Below are positions 46,487 to 58,930 of a stretch of DNA of 64,000 nt, one piece after another. The position numbers were made by a program, and so were the translations under genes. This stretch comes from Anthostomella pinea (lineage: Eukaryota; Ascomycota; Sordariomycetes; Xylariales; Xylariaceae). Below the pieces are notes generated by a model. That model saw only the letters and a list, made by a program, of their open reading frames with translations. It was not told where the DNA came from and made no database searches. The DNA is taken from assembly GCA_963556695.1 (NCBI GenBank), contig CAUWAG010000020.1, positions 4,588,001 through 4,652,000 of the forward strand. Direction: 5' to 3'. The first letter of the stretch is position 1. Every line of letters begins with the position of its first letter.

Positions 46487-48042
46487 GTGGATCGTCTAGT
46501 CACTACAGGGTCGGCCCGCCAGACCACTACTTCACCAGAAACTCCATGTCGGAGCACAAGATCAAGTGTTTTGGGATTTCATCGACGATGTTTCCATCTT
46601 TACCTGCACGTAGAGCGACAGGCGAAAGCTCGTTCCAGACTCATGAGAGGATTCCATGTCTACGATCCTTCGAAGCTTCGAAACTACATATCCTCAAGTG
46701 GGTGTGTTGGTACAGTACACTGCCCCTCACACGCCCAAGCAGAGGAGGAATTATCACTCTGTCTCGTGAGCCAAGCTGCATTTCCGACGGGCACCATGGT
46801 AATTCTTCATCTTCATGTGCCCCCCACGACAATACAGGCTTGCACGACTTTGTGGTATTCTGCGTTTCGAGTTCCGCGTTTCACGACACGACTGCCGCCG
46901 AGGAAACGTCTCTAGATGCTCAACTGACTGGCTGTTTCAGTCGACCACGGCTTCCGCCCTGACTTGGCGAGCTGTGCCTCAGCCGCAGTACACCCAAATG
47001 ATCCTTCACTCGCGGCATCAACGAGAACAAACACCTCGATCGTGTCTTTCGGACGAATGGCTGGGGCCCAGGCCGCCTTTGGAGTCGTTCCAGTTGCACT
47101 TCCAAATAGATTGGCGACAGGTTTGACAAGCCGGAAAGCCCCTGGAAGGATCCCATATCCTAATCAGATCGTTGCGATGGCCCTTACCTATCACCCTCTG
47201 TGCGATGCTGACTGTTATCGTTCGTCCGATGTGAGCGCCATAACTCTATTCACCACAAGAGCCTCCATCTGATCGTTGAAGGCAAACTTCACAGGCGCCT
47301 ACGCATGGCACCGCGGTCAAATCTGGAGACTACGCACAGCAGAGAACTACCACACGCTCTCATGATCAAGCTGACTGAGCATCAGGACCGGCCCTTCTTG
47401 ACTGGGTTGGGCTGGTTGGAGCGGAGCAAATTCCGTTGCCTGGTACGTCTGCCTGCGGCGCAAACCGCCACAGGAGCGCTGAGGAGCTCTGAGGAGTTTA
47501 TGGTCGACCTCTTGAAGCTGGTGTGTTGCGGGCGCCATATGCTTGGTGTAACCACACTTTTGCCGTCGACTGCGTTATCTTCATCCAACACAAAGCCTCC
47601 CCGGGCATCCATCCTCCCGCCAGCGCCATTCTTTGGTGTCTGAAGGTGTTCGTAGTTTCATTGAACAGGAACAGGGGTCATGCGTGGTCTTGAATTAGAT
47701 TCTTAGCCACGAGCTGCTAGGATGTCTGCATTCCCCAAACTTACCTAGTAGGTAGGGAGAAAGTGCCGATCATCATGATCCAACCAACTCCATATATCAC
47801 TGAGTCCTGTGCTCGGAGCCGATACCTTCACATGGATCCTGCCATCATCTGGTTCTTCAAATACATAACCTGTTACTTCTCTGTACTCGTATAAACAGCA
47901 CCGCTCTTCTACGAGTGGATTCTCGACGCAAGCGTTCAGGTCAACCTTGCTCCCTTCGCCATACCTTCGTTCCATCAAGCAGCTTGATGCTGTCATCTTT
48001 TTACAACCAACGGGGTCTCCGTCACCTTCCTTCGACCTCACC
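46487..48042. other. Gene-poor region before PTH11-like gene
   Basis: Long frames on both strands at 46429-47643 have no domain. The last 300 bp form the leader of the PTH11-like gene. Confidence 0.35.
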
Positions 48043-49550
48043 ATGGCGTTAAGTCGGAATCTAGGGTTCGATGTTAACCCAGCTGGCACGAACTTGTTCA
48101 TCGTCCAGGTATTATTTCTAATCTTGACCTGGATCGCATCGGCCCTGCGGGCCTACGTCAAGGTCCTCATTGTAGGAAAGATATCTATTGACGACTACTT
48201 GATGCTGGCAGCATTGGTAAGATCAATGAGCAGTTGCTTCAGTTTTGCCCAGCACGACCTGACCAGTTCTTGCAGTTTGGCTACACAACGATTGCGTCGT
48301 TCACTATCCTCGCTGTCGTCGAGGGCGAGGCTGGCAAGCCCCAGAATGAGATCACACCCCAAGGCAACGAGATCTCTTTACGGAATTGGTATTTGAGCGA
48401 AGTAATATCCTGCCCGACGTCGGCGTTCATCCGCATCGCTATTGCTATCTTGATCCTGAGGATCTCGGTGCAGAAGTGGCATAGATGGATTTTATTCAGT
48501 GTGATCGGCCTCACTTCAATGATGTCCTTCGGTCATTTCTTCATTGTGCTACTACAATGCTCCCCGATCGATTACTTCTGGACCCACGTGGAAGGCTCAG
48601 AAGGGTTCTGCTTCTCTCCAGCAATCCTGCCTATATCAACCACCGTCTTTGCCGCCCTGAGTGCCATAATGGATTGGGCCGTCGCTCTGCTTCCGATTGT
48701 CATCCTCTGGAAGGTGAAGATAGAGATTCGAGCGAAGATAGCTATCGCCGGTATTCTGAGCATGGGGGTCTTGTAAGTGCCGCCTCTGTCGACTAACTAT
48801 CCAGGCTTTGCTAACACCAACAGTGCTGGGATCGCCCTCTTCGTTCGAATCTTTTACTTCAACCCCTTGCGGTCGCCCGAAACATTTGTCAACGAGACAA
48901 TGTAGGTGCTCACCGTTTCTCGCGTCCCCTGGCCCCTTATCTGATAAATGGACCGCAGTATCATTGCCCTTTGCGCTATTATTGAACTCTCTCTCGGAAT
49001 CATAGGAGGATGCATCGCTACCCTGCCTCCGCTCTTAAAGAAGATGGGCATCGGCTTCGACAGCGGGGCCAAACGCTTATCGAACGACTCCGCAGACTCG
49101 ATGCCGTGGCAATCGTCCCCCATCGACTGCAAGCCACGCAACGGGCTCCCGACGGGCCCCATCAGCCGCCCCATCATCCGAAAGGTGGGCGGCTCAATAA
49201 GGAAATTGGGCTCGGTGAGGCGGCCAGGCGCTCCCTACAGGGCCGAGCAGAGCATTGATAACGAGAAGGCGTCCTCGTACAGTTCCCGAAACAAGACAGC
49301 CGTCCCAAAACACGAGTCCACGATGTCGTTCTGGGATATCCCAAGGCTGGAGGCTGACCAGGACGGCTGGGCGTCATCGCCACCCCTATCAAATGACATC
49401 AAGATCCGCACTTCGGTCAATGTCACGTCGCTGCCGCCGTCGAGGGAGGACATCGAACGACCTCGGGAGGTCTACTTTGTGCCTAGTGGCCATGAGCGAA
49501 ACCTACTGATGTCGTTGCTGTCACCGCACCCGGGCCCGGGGATGTTTTGA
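48043..49550 (+). CDS. PTH11-like integral membrane protein (fungal rhodopsin-domain family)
   Basis: Four exons (48043-48216, 48267-48772, 48824-48901, 48959-49550), introns of 50, 51 and 57 nt, total 1,350 nt, 449 residues. The N-terminus begins with a membrane segment (NLFIVQVLFLILTWIASAL). The family hallmark ISIDDYLMLAA follows, then five to six further hydrophobic segments, including FIRIAIAILILRI, WILFSVIGLTSMMSFGHFF, ISTTVFAALSAIMDWAVALLP, AKIAIAGILSMGVF and IIALCAIIELSLGIIGGCIA. CSPIDYFW and the DWAVALLPIVILWK motif are typical of this group. The last about 160 residues are a polar cytoplasmic tail (RLEADQDGWASS, PREVYFVPSG). Related Magnaporthe PTH11 acts in surface sensing, but most members are uncharacterised and the ligand is unknown. 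No CFEM domain is present. Confidence 0.92.
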
Positions 49551-50399
49551 GGGTGCCAGGTTGCTGCACTGGTCTTGCATAGGTAGGAAAGGTGTGACCA
49601 GCTGGCCAAGCCTCGATGATTCTGGTGTCATCGAAGGCGTCCGCATGGGACGTGTATAGTTACTCGGTTCAGCCCTGGTGAGATAATGTCTGTTGATGGC
49701 TTACTACGACACGCCACAGAGGAAGACCGTGGTTTAATGGGACACTTTTATTGAACAGTTCTTGCCATGCAATATCACAAGAGCATCATACTGTCTACAT
49801 TGTTCTACGTGTCTAAACTGAATGCCCTTGGATGCACGCGCCACACGGTTCAAACCCAGCTGTTATTAGGCCATTGTACAGAAGAGTGTTCCTCATTAAC
49901 TACGCTTTGTTCACTGCGTCTTAGCGTCGCGCGGTTATCATCGCGGCATCAGGTTGGTGTTTTTCCAACGCCTAGAAACCAAGGGCGAAAAGCAGCTGAG
50001 GTTTTTGACCGGGCGGGTCATCATCAGTATACGATTTCAATCTTGCCTGGCTGGTTCATGCGATGCATGGGCTCTCTGCCTCTTACCCAACGCGCTGTCG
50101 GGTTCGGGGACGATGCTGGTGACGGCTGCGCTGGCAATTCTCTGCTGTTGCGGCTGCGGAAAGCTGAGCCCGTTCCATCTGCCTTGGGTGCCATCGCGCT
50201 GTCGCTGTCGAGCTCTCGCTCAGCTGACTCCGGGCCGGCGTCGTGCTGCCGCCGTCCGTCTCGGAAAGCGCCGGGCAGCTGGTCGCCGATTAACCTAACG
50301 GTGGCACAGCGGCTGGCGTCACGGTAGCAAGCAGCATGGAGGAGCATGCATTCCATACGCCGCCATATAAGCTTCCTGCTCGGTATGTGCGGATAACAA
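49551..50399. other. Intergenic, nothing recognised
   Basis: Downstream of the PTH11-like gene. Frames at 49767-50413 on both strands appear non-coding, though the lower end may include decayed C-terminal sequence of the GT32 remnant. Confidence 0.35.
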
Positions 50400-51109
50400 G
50401 GCGCTTCTTCCATGTCTCCAAGATCATCGAAAATGGTGTTGCATCAGCGCAGCAGCAGGTACGGTCCCATTGTTCGTGCGGGATGTCGATCAGTGGTCCC
50501 GACCCAGGCTGCCCGTTTCAATTATGATGCTTAGTTGGATCTGCGACTACATCCCCGACGGCACCAGTCGTCTACCGGCCGCGCCCGGTGGGCATACGTG
50601 TCGGTGTCGGTGTACAAGCCGCCCTGGGCGGACAGCAGGAGGTACCGCCGGAGATCGGACTTCATGCCATTGTTTTGGAGCTCGTGGTGGGCGCTCAGGA
50701 GGGCTGGGTTGGCCGTGGAGTGAGTGTCTACGAACTTGTCGCCGCCCCTCTGCCCGACTAGGGTGTACAAGAAGCTGGGCTTGGGCAGGTTGATCTGCCA
50801 TATCCTGTGCGGGATGAGCCCAGTGGCCTCGACCTCTGCTGCTTGGATTTTTGGAAATTTGGGGATCCGGAAGCGCTGTACGGGATCTAGGAGATCTTGC
50901 GACCCGAGCTGCCCTGTGGTGACGGCGACGAGGCATGGAGCGACGAGGTATATTATACCCATAATCTGGCGGTTCTGCCTTAGGGACGTGACCCAGTCGC
51001 TGATAGATATATGTCTGTAACTGCAGTAGCTCGGTTGCTTCGAGTTGGCATCGTCGTGTAAACCCATCTTGTCCATCGAACGAGGCTGGTTTTGGCGGAA
51101 GCCGGACAT
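50400..51109 (-). pseudogene. GT32 (OCH1-like) glycosyltransferase, broken
   Basis: From Met 51109 the translation shows a type II membrane layout (hydrophobic GIIYLVAPCLVAVTT) followed by the GT32 sugar-transferase core: IPHRIWQINLPK, YTLVGQRGGDKFVD, NNGMKSDLRRYLLL and the metal-binding DxD in GGLYTDTDTYA. At RPVDDW the frame shifts by one missing base (near 50575). The next frame reads VPSGM then TAG (50547-50549), where family members continue; Gln by C-to-T would restore it. About 16 codons on, another one-base loss is needed to reach IDIPHEQWD. The acceptor half is therefore lost. Family members add mannose or related sugars in the Golgi. As read this copy is non-functional. Confidence 0.7.
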
Positions 51110-51224
51110 TGTGACGGAAAGGCGTCTGACGGGCTGGTTGGGATGAGAGAAAGAACAGGAGAGACATACCAGTTTTCAAAAGTTAGGCCTTGACTAAATG
51201 TAATTTCTTACGTAGAAACTGCCT

Positions 51225-51270
51225 CCTGATGGAAATGCATCCTGATGGAAATGCATCCTGATGGAAAAGC
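51225..51270. repeat. 16-bp tandem repeat x2.9
   Basis: CCTGATGGAAATGCAT at 51225-51240 and 51241-51256, and a partial diverged third unit to 51270. Confidence 0.9.
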
Positions 51271-52188
51271 GCCGAGCATGAATTTAGGTTCATCGACGCC
51301 CCCGCGGTTTTGGGTCATCTGTTCTTTCCTTCGCAATAAGGTCGTGGCTGGATATAAAGTTTCCAAGATTGGAACATGTGTGAGCTCTATGAAGTGGACT
51401 TGAAGATGACCACCAGAGGACAAAGAAGATCGGGGAAGGTAGATGTGAATCAAGAAGAATTGTTCTCATCTGAACCGGGACTGATACCGGTACCAGTCAC
51501 CTACAGCAGTGTCGAGCCCTAACTCAGCGGCTAGAGACCGTATATTTGAGGTTGCCATCGCTTGAGCTGCTATAACCACTGCGGATGTTGCCTCCTCAAT
51601 GTTAGATACCAACCGGATGTTGGATGTTGAATGGTTCGTGTAAGTCGATGCGGAATGAGGAATGTGACATGTCCCACAGCCCTGTCCACGGGTGGTCGCC
51701 GACGACATAAGACCTCATTTGCCCTAACTTGTATCCAATCAGGTCCTAGTATTTTTAGGCTTTTTGGTGGTTTCAAGTGGGGGAAATTCTCACCAATTAG
51801 CTTCTCTACTCTGTGGCAGGTGAACAACGAAAGATCAACCTGAAGATTAGAACGAACAGCTCGGTGATTGAAGACATCTGTGTGCCTGTCCCGGCCGATC
51901 CAAGGTTCGGTAACGGGTGACGAATGCGCCAGACCAGGATTTCTACGCCGGACAGTTGCGCCGACCGTAGGCGCCGGCGATGCAGTCCAAGTCGAGTGAC
52001 TCTCACGCGGCACGAGTTCGGTACTGCCGGAGCAACATGAAGAACATTCCAAGGTTGGTATGTGAGCACATTGGAGGAATTGGCCATTGTTGACACATGG
52101 AGACGGCTAACAAATATACCACTCCAGATTGTTGGCCATATTCAGTGCTCGTATCACCTTGTGGTCGCCTCTTAGTCCGACCCAAGCA

Positions 52189-52225
52189 TCGCGACAGTCT
52201 TATCGCGACAGTCTTGTCGCGACAG
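52189..52225. repeat. 14-bp tandem repeat x2.6
   Basis: TCGCGACAGTCTTR at 52189-52202 and 52203-52216, plus nine bases of a third unit. The unit begins with the palindrome TCGCGA. Confidence 0.88.
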
Positions 52226-53310
52226 CCACCATGGGGCGCATCCAGCCCATGTATGGTCAGGACAGGTTACCTACTGACATGTTGTCTATGGCAATCTTGA
52301 CCATGGTATCGCGGCCAGAACACGCTCAAAGTGCCGCAGCCGAGCATCAACCCCTTGCGTGCTCGTCGCCACTGTCGTCCAGCCACCATGATTCACATCA
52401 TCCCCGCGTCTTTCCCGATAGACTACAATGCTTCTTCTGCCACCAGAGGACGATCTTCGGACACGCCGGCGGATGCAGTCACGCATCAGCCAAGACTATT
52501 AGCAGGTGTCTTCACCATACTTATTGGCTACGTACTCTGCTTCAAGCACCTGCTGGATAGAAGCTCGAGTGGTCAACTCGGCCTTTCCCTGCATACGCAA
52601 TGTGTATGGCTGCGTCTACTCGCCCACGGCGGGAGACGGGGCATAGCTTGGGTCGTGTACTGACTTTACACCAGATACTCCGACGCAACAACCAGTAACA
52701 CCCAGGACGGTTGCTTACCTATTTCGTCAGACATCAAAGTCTCATCGAGTAGCCACCCACATACGTGGGCATCCCCTATGGGAGCGCTCCGATGAGACCA
52801 AGCCTACCGAGAATAACAGCGTCTGGAGGACGACCATCCAAGAATGGTTGGCCCAGGCTGCTGCAGTATCACATGAGACGGCGCGAACGCCCTACATGGG
52901 GGGCAAGCACAAGGAAATGTGTACAATATCGCTTGGGTCCCGCAGCCGCAGACACGTCCGAGCCAGCGAGAGGGTCACAATTCGCGACTGATGGGACGAT
53001 AACGGTTCCCTGTCTACTTGACTCGAGAAAGGCTGACACGAGGATTGTCAGTGACATCAGTGGTAATCGATCGCCAGTCAGAGTGGTAACATTCTCAGCT
53101 CGTCGCCTGGATCTTCTCAGCTCTACTGGTACTGATAAACTGGTGCTATCCTAGTTCCTGGGGCTTTCCTCATCTGTGGCCAGGAACACGTTACCTCACG
53201 AGGGGCAAGGCGCTTGCGGAATCCAATGATTCGGTGGAGAAATGATCCTAATGACCACCTATCACTGGTCACCGGTCTCAGAGTACCACGACAGGGAGAC
53301 TAACATAGCG

Positions 53311-53355
53311 ATGCTATCATCATTGATGCTATCGTCATTAATGCTATCATCATTG
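53311..53355. repeat. 15-bp tandem repeat x3
   Basis: Three units of GATGCTATCATCATT with one difference each in the second and third copies. Confidence 0.9.
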
Positions 53356-54586
53356 ATGTGAGTAGACGATCGACGATGTGACATACTCCTCATAGAAGCA
53401 AGGCTGGCTGGTCATGTTCGAGTTCTAGGTTTATCCCTCTACGCCAGGCTGAATTTCAGTCACTTGGGCCTCCATACCTATATATATGAGCAAGGAGGCT
53501 TATACCGATTGTATGCGGCCGAATCCAGCGGCATTACGCCATTCCATATGCCTCCGAGGCCTTACATTTGTCACCGGAGTCACACCCGGAAGGCCCATGA
53601 GACCAATCCGCATGCATGTCTGGGGACAGCGTTGCATGCATATGCGGGCGTCGTCGGCTCGGGTTACAGCTTGTCGACGCAGCAAATCACGGCCAGCTTC
53701 ACTATCGAAACCACTCCCCGGTTTCCAACAGCTGAGCAACCCTCCCCCCTTGCCCGTATGCTCAGCCCCGGCCGGCATGGATCCCCTGTGTTGAGGCTTT
53801 ACCGGCCCCGACTTCGCGCAGTGGAAGCTAGGAGCCTCCCACAGACCCGCGGCATGCACGAAACAAGGCTCCCCCGCGTTTTCGCCGTTTCTTCTTCGAC
53901 CACCCATCCTGGGAGATGGGTAGCACACTCCGTGATGACCTCCGTCATCGTGCTGGGCTGCGGACATGCAGGCGACCGCCAGATCATCGCAAATCCCGAC
54001 AGATCTTGCTCTGAGGAGCGCCACGCACCGTCATGAAGACGATCGGCTTGCACATGCGACTCGACCACTATACTCGCATACGGGGATATCCTCTTCAACT
54101 CTCGAGAAATTAGGTGATTTCTGCAGAAGCCGTTGCGTATCACGCGTTCGCTGCTTGTGTTGCAGCCTAAGATACTGCCTCGTCTTACCGTCGTACGGAA
54201 AGATCGACGGGGAAAGAGCAGATCTACAGGGAAAGGGTCGCACATTGACACCACGGCACATTAGACCACAGTGTATCACGCCATTATCGTCGCTGACGTA
54301 GCTTGGGACACGGCGATGGCAACATGGTCACTCGTGATTGCTGGTTGGGCAGCGACGAAGGAAGAATGTCCTACGTCTGACGGCGAGTATTTGATGTTGC
54401 GATGCCCCCCTCGGCAGGCGTCACCAAGAAGAACAGGCAGCGACGACACAGAGCTTTGAGACATTACACAAGTCTGAAAACCACCAACACATCGCTTTTG
54501 CGCCTTTCTATCATCTACTTTTCTGGCCATTTCACCAACAACAACACCAACACCAACAGCCGCTTCGCAGCTCCCTACCAGCAACC

Positions 54587-56027
54587 ATGGAGCAAGCACA
54601 GCTAGAGCCCAGCGTCCGCCTCCCCTGGGAGAAGCCGAACCCGCCTAAGAGGCGCCCGACTTTCTCGAAGCGTCCCAGCATGGGCACGAGGATGCCCAGC
54701 GTCGCCATGTCTATCGAGCAGCGGCGGGTCCGGCTGCTCAACTTCCTCCCGCTGAACGTCAAGAACCACATCGTGGCCGTCGCCAGCGAGTTCGCCGGCA
54801 CCTTCATGTTCCTGCTATTCGCCTTTGGCGGCACCAACGCCGTCAACACGGCCCCCGACGAGGGCCAGCCCCAGAACCTCGCTGCCAACCCGTCCAAGCT
54901 CATGTTCATCAGCTTGTGCTTCGGCATGAGTCTCGCGGTCAACGCTTGGGTCTTCTTTCGAATCAGTGGTGGTCTCTTCAACCCCGCCGTGACACTAGGC
55001 ATGATGATTATTGGTGCTGTCGGCTATCTGAGGGGTGTGCTGATCGTCATCAGCCAGATCGCTGGTGGCATTGCCGCTGCTGCTGTGATCTCGGGCATCC
55101 AGCCTGGCGACCTGAAAATTGCGACGTCCTTGGGAGGTGGCACATCGGTTGTCCAGGGACTTTTCACCGAGATGTTTCGTGAGTCTTCCTGAAGTCCAGT
55201 CTTGCTCCTTGACGTTGTCCCATGCTTGGAAATATGTTCATGAGACACACTTTGAGTCTCAGGTGTGCTTCTGTGTGCTCATTTTGCTCAAGGGAAGGAT
55301 TGACTGACTCCTATGCTACAGTAACGGCCCAACTGGTCTTTACCATCTTCATGCTCGCGGCCGAAAAGCATCGGGCTACGTTCATTGCCCCCATCGGTAT
55401 TGGCTTGTCGCTTTTCATCGCTGAGTTGATGTATGTGCTCCCATCTCCCATTCTCTGGACTGCCCAAGCAGCAAGGCTTCTCAGCTTTCAAGGCGCCTAC
55501 CATCGCCTCGAGCCTACAACTGGGGCTACCATCCCGTCTACAAGCCTCACTCCGAGCTAGTACTGACACAAGTCCAACCTGACAGGGGCGTCTACTTCAC
55601 GGGCGGCAGCCTCAACCCCGCGCGCTCCTTCGGCCCCGACGTCATCGCCGGCCACTTCGAGTCGTACCACTGGATCTACTGGGTCGGCCCCATCCTGGGG
55701 TCGCTGCTGGCCTCGGCCTTCTACGTCACGATCAAGGCGCTCGAGTACGAGACCGTCAACATCGGGCAGGACCACCCGGGCGAATCCGACGAGCTGAGCC
55801 GTACTGGTACCAACACTACGGCCAACACGGTCGCTAACAGCAAGGTCGGGCGGGACAGGACGGATACGTATGAGCACCCGGACCTGCAACGGGTTGCCTC
55901 GTCCACCGCCGGGCCGGCGGTGCGCATTGATACGGGTGAGGGGCAGGGTACAAGTGAGAGGGGTGAGAAGGCGGGGGGTCGGGGCCCGTATTTTGGGGGA
56001 CCGGACATGGAGGCTGGACGGGGTTGA
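54587..56027 (+). CDS. Aquaporin (MIP family water channel)
   Basis: Three exons (54587-55178, 55322-55430, 55586-56027; introns 143 and 155 nt) give 380 residues. Both pore motifs are present: [10 protein letters not shown] (NPA 132-134) and GGSLNPARS (NPA 244-246, followed by the selectivity-filter Arg247). Six membrane segments can be followed: [93 protein letters not shown] and [20 protein letters not shown]. The short spacing after the second NPA and the Gly-Ser-Leu before it fit orthodox fungal aquaporins better than aquaglyceroporins. Both termini are extended. The N-terminal 60 residues are basic and Pro-rich, and the C-terminal 110 are polar and Gly-rich, likely cytoplasmic regulatory tails. 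Location is the plasma or vacuolar membrane. Confidence 0.95.
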
Positions 56028-57424
56028 GCGGTTCGTTGAGTTGGGTTTCGGCTCGGAGGAGGTGTTCGACGGTGAATTCATGGTGAATTGATGATGAATT
56101 CGTGGTGAGGCGTTGGGGTAGAAAGAGCGGGTGGATGGTGCTTCGACTGGTGGGTGTACGTTGGTGGTATTTCGTTATATTTTCCGTCCGCTCATTGGTG
56201 TTATTGGACGGGTCTTGAGACGGCGATCGAGGGGTATATCGCCGTGGTGTTTTCTTATCTGAGTACCTATGGTTCTTATTTCTCGCTATCACTTAAGTTA
56301 AAAGCTAGCTGGTGGCGGGCATAGGGGTGTATGTGATAGAGGGATGCGCGACGGGTGCGTGGGTTTGTCTACCCGGGAGGGACGAGGAACATTATCTAGG
56401 TACTTGGTTGCTACGATTAATGATACACACGTTCAGTTTTCGTAATGTTTTCGGAACATACCTGGTTGCCAGTCTCCTTGAGTGATCAGAATACTCAGAG
56501 AGACATATTCAAAGTCCGTATCAGAACTTGCTTTCTTGAACTAGTGCTGGATACACCGTATTGGACGGCCTTGGCGAAACACATGCTGTCCATCACCCGA
56601 CGGTGAAGGGGCTTGACTGACGGGCCGGCCACTGCTGTTAGGGAGCGCTCCTTGCATGGTGGATTATTTAGTCTGGACAGAAAGAATGCGAGCTCGGTCT
56701 GGTGTTTCATTCCATATGACAGACAGATGGAGTGTCAATGTGGCGGGTACGAGAGATAGCTCTCAGCTGTGGGGAGCTCTTAGCACCTTGAGGGCGTAAG
56801 CAAGCAAGTGGCTTCGGAAATCCGAGTGAAAAAGCATGCCATACTATGGATGGGTTCTGTCGAGGAAACCTATCTATTTTGGTTGGCCACTGTTTATCCC
56901 TAATAAGAGGGAGTGGAAGATGCTGCCCCAGGTCCTGAATCATGGGCCCCTTCACTGAAAGTATGGCGCGATGATGTATGTGCTTGTTGCGAAATGCGGT
57001 GCTGCTTAGGAAATGTGTTGGCTGGTAGGTATCGAAGTTGGAGTTGCAAAAGGGCAGAGACGCCGCCATCCGCTGTACGCTGCCAGGAGCGGATAGGCGC
57101 TCTCGCATAGGAAAAAAAAAGCCTAAAGCACTACGTGAACCTGAAAACAATACGCTTCCAGGTATCACCTCTTCCTAACACCTCCACTCCAGCCAGAGCC
57201 GAGTATACCCGTGCAAGCACCATGCAGAAGCTAAGAGAGCCAAAGCCGAGATGCGAGATGCGAGACGCGAGAGCCAGAGTAAGCTCGCCGTTGACTCCAT
57301 CCTTCAAAAGGCCTCGGTATCCATCCTTTGCATCTCAATGTCTTCTTACCTTCTACGCAAAACACTATCGTCGACATCACGATTGCACCAGCTCTCCGCC
57401 CATCTCAGCCCAAACGATTTGACT
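56028..57424. other. Intergenic between aquaporin and DUF1907 gene
   Basis: No gene recognised. A poly-A run is at 57111-57120. The frame of the next gene is open upstream to 57251 with Met codons at 57251 and 57338, so a longer N-terminus is possible. Confidence 0.4.
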
Positions 57425-58402
57425 ATGAAGACTACCGAGCACAAGCTCTCACCACCCTCACTGGAGGATCTGGCCAAAGCAGTGACTCCTGCACTACAAA
57501 AGAACTATGAGGATGCTTCCGTCAGCGTGGTAGACTGCCCCGATCTGCGTCAAGCACCTTTCCACCTAGCCGGAAAGGGTCTCTGCGGCAATGAGTGCGT
57601 GGCGGATATCGGTGGCCAGTCTCACCTCTTCCCTCGACCACTCCTGGACAAGATATATCCTATGCTCGAATGTGCAAAGGGCATGCATCTAGCTTTAGAG
57701 GGCGGCATGCTGATAGGGGCTGGAGCCGGACCCTTCCACGTTATTGGCATGAACTCCGAGCTCGCGCCAAACCTGAGCTGGAGCGGTGGATTCGAAAATG
57801 TCGACAACAAGAGCCGATACGCCAAAGTGAGGAGCGTCACGGATGGCCAGGCCGACGTCGTCTGCCAGCCCAGTCCTAGCACAGATTGTGCTCTGATGAT
57901 GAACCTATACGGGTCTGCTGGGCAATCAGGCCCGGTACTCAGAGTCACCGCTCGCTCGCGCAGAGGAGATCAGAAGAGCTTCACAGAGTGCACCCGGCGC
58001 GCTCTCCACGACGCCTATGGCGACGACAAACAAGTCAGCCTCGGCGGTGCCTTTGTCATAAGGAAAGGCAAAGCGTTATTCCACGTCATGCCCGACTTCC
58101 CTGCCGAGCCCTTCACGGACCGCCACGAGCTCAACGAGTGGCTGACATTCCACGAGTTCCCGGCGCCGATGGTATGCCTTACGGTCCTCCACTCCGCGGA
58201 CCCGCAGGAGCTTGGCTTGAGGATGGAGCATACGCACTGCTTCTCTGGCGCTGGCAGGGATGAGGGTGGACATTACCACAACGATCTCCTGCCAGAGGGG
58301 ACGGGAGGGGAGGAGATCGAGTACGAAGCTTACTTCAACACCGCTAAAGTGCTGTACCGGATCGACCAGCCGCAGACGGCTTTGGACCTCCTGCATCACT
58401 GA
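57425..58402 (+). CDS. DUF1907 (C11orf54/PTD012-like) zinc-binding protein
   Basis: A 325-residue protein co-linear along its whole length with human C11orf54: PSLEDLAKAVTPALQKN at the start, VSVVDCPDLRQAPF, ADIGGQSHLFP, GAGAGPFHVIGMNSE, then VSLGGAFVIRKGKALFH. The metal site HTHCFSGAGRDEGGHYHND gives His269, His271 and His283 as ligands, followed by LYRIDQP near the end. The human protein binds zinc through these three His and has weak esterase activity in vitro; the true substrate is unsettled. I chose Met 57425 because family similarity starts right after it. The upstream in-frame extension (MSSYLLRKTLSSTSRLHQL from 57338) is basic and Ser-rich and could be a mitochondrial targeting peptide in a longer form. 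Confidence 0.93.
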   Translation: MKTTEHKLSPPSLEDLAKAVTPALQKNYEDASVSVVDCPDLRQAPFHLAGKGLCGNECVADIGGQSHLFPRPLLDKIYPMLECAKGMHLALEGGMLIGAGAGPFHVIGMNSELAPNLSWSGGFENVDNKSRYAKVRSVTDGQADVVCQPSPSTDCALMMNLYGSAGQSGPVLRVTARSRRGDQKSFTECTRRALHDAYGDDKQVSLGGAFVIRKGKALFHVMPDFPAEPFTDRHELNEWLTFHEFPAPMVCLTVLHSADPQELGLRMEHTHCFSGAGRDEGGHYHNDLLPEGTGGEEIEYEAYFNTAKVLYRIDQPQTALDLLHH

Positions 58403-58542
58403 TGTGGAAAGCTTTTCGCATCATCTGCTACACAGTCTTGCATTTCAACTTTGAACACTATCTGCTAAGTTACTTGTTTCGCCCCAGCAAGGGCTCAAGC
58501 CCAACACTTTAGTGACCCATGGGTGGCATCTCTCGCCTGCCC

Positions 58543-58930
58543 TTACTTAGTAGAGTATGAGGGAAGTTCCATCAGCTCTTGCCACTCCGGCGAAGATACC
58601 GCTCGGTCCATGTATTCTCCCAACGACTGCGGATTCAGGTGGAGGCGGTCGACTCCTGCATCCGCACAAGGGACACAATGACGTGCGCGTCGAGCATGAC
58701 TGGTTGCTCCAACCCGAAGAGCCACTGCCCCTTGATCATGAGGAGAGTCGAATTCTTCTGCGCGAGGAACTGACGCGGGCTTCCATTCCATGGGGTCTTG
58801 CGTCATGGGTGGTCCAGAGTCTGGACAGCAAGGAGAGGATGGTGGATGCGGAGTCCAAAGTCCTTCCTTGGGGTAGGAGGATTGGATTGAGGGTTGCTAG
58901 CAGATATGAATGCGTGTCTGCCCAATTTTG
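58543..58930 (-). pseudogene. Remnant of a glutathione-S-transferase-like C-terminal domain
   Basis: Two minus-strand frames give consecutive pieces of a fungal GST-like C-domain: FLAQKNSTLLMIKGQWLFG and QPVMLDAHVIVSLVRMQ in one frame, then AGVDRLHLNPQSLGEYMDRA and SPEWQELMEL in another, ending at 58543. A shift near 58665 separates them, and an apparent stop lies just upstream (near 58808). The thioredoxin-like N-domain is not visible. This is probably a truncated gene copy; a spliced gene is possible but no good intron was found. Confidence 0.45.

Larger units (their letters stand above)
51271..54586. other. Long gene-poor region
   Basis: More than 3 kb with no supported gene. Long frames at 51570-52052 (-), 53464-54036 (+) and 53500-54024 (-) lack family features; the last two cover the same bases on opposite strands. 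Contains two short tandem repeats listed separately. The final 150 bp are a CT- and CAAC-rich leader for the aquaporin gene. Confidence 0.4.

Noticed and set aside
53464..54036. Long open frames on both strands over the same bases (190 and 174 codons).
   Set aside because: Both lack domains and periodic conservation cues; a low stop density in GC-rich sequence explains them.
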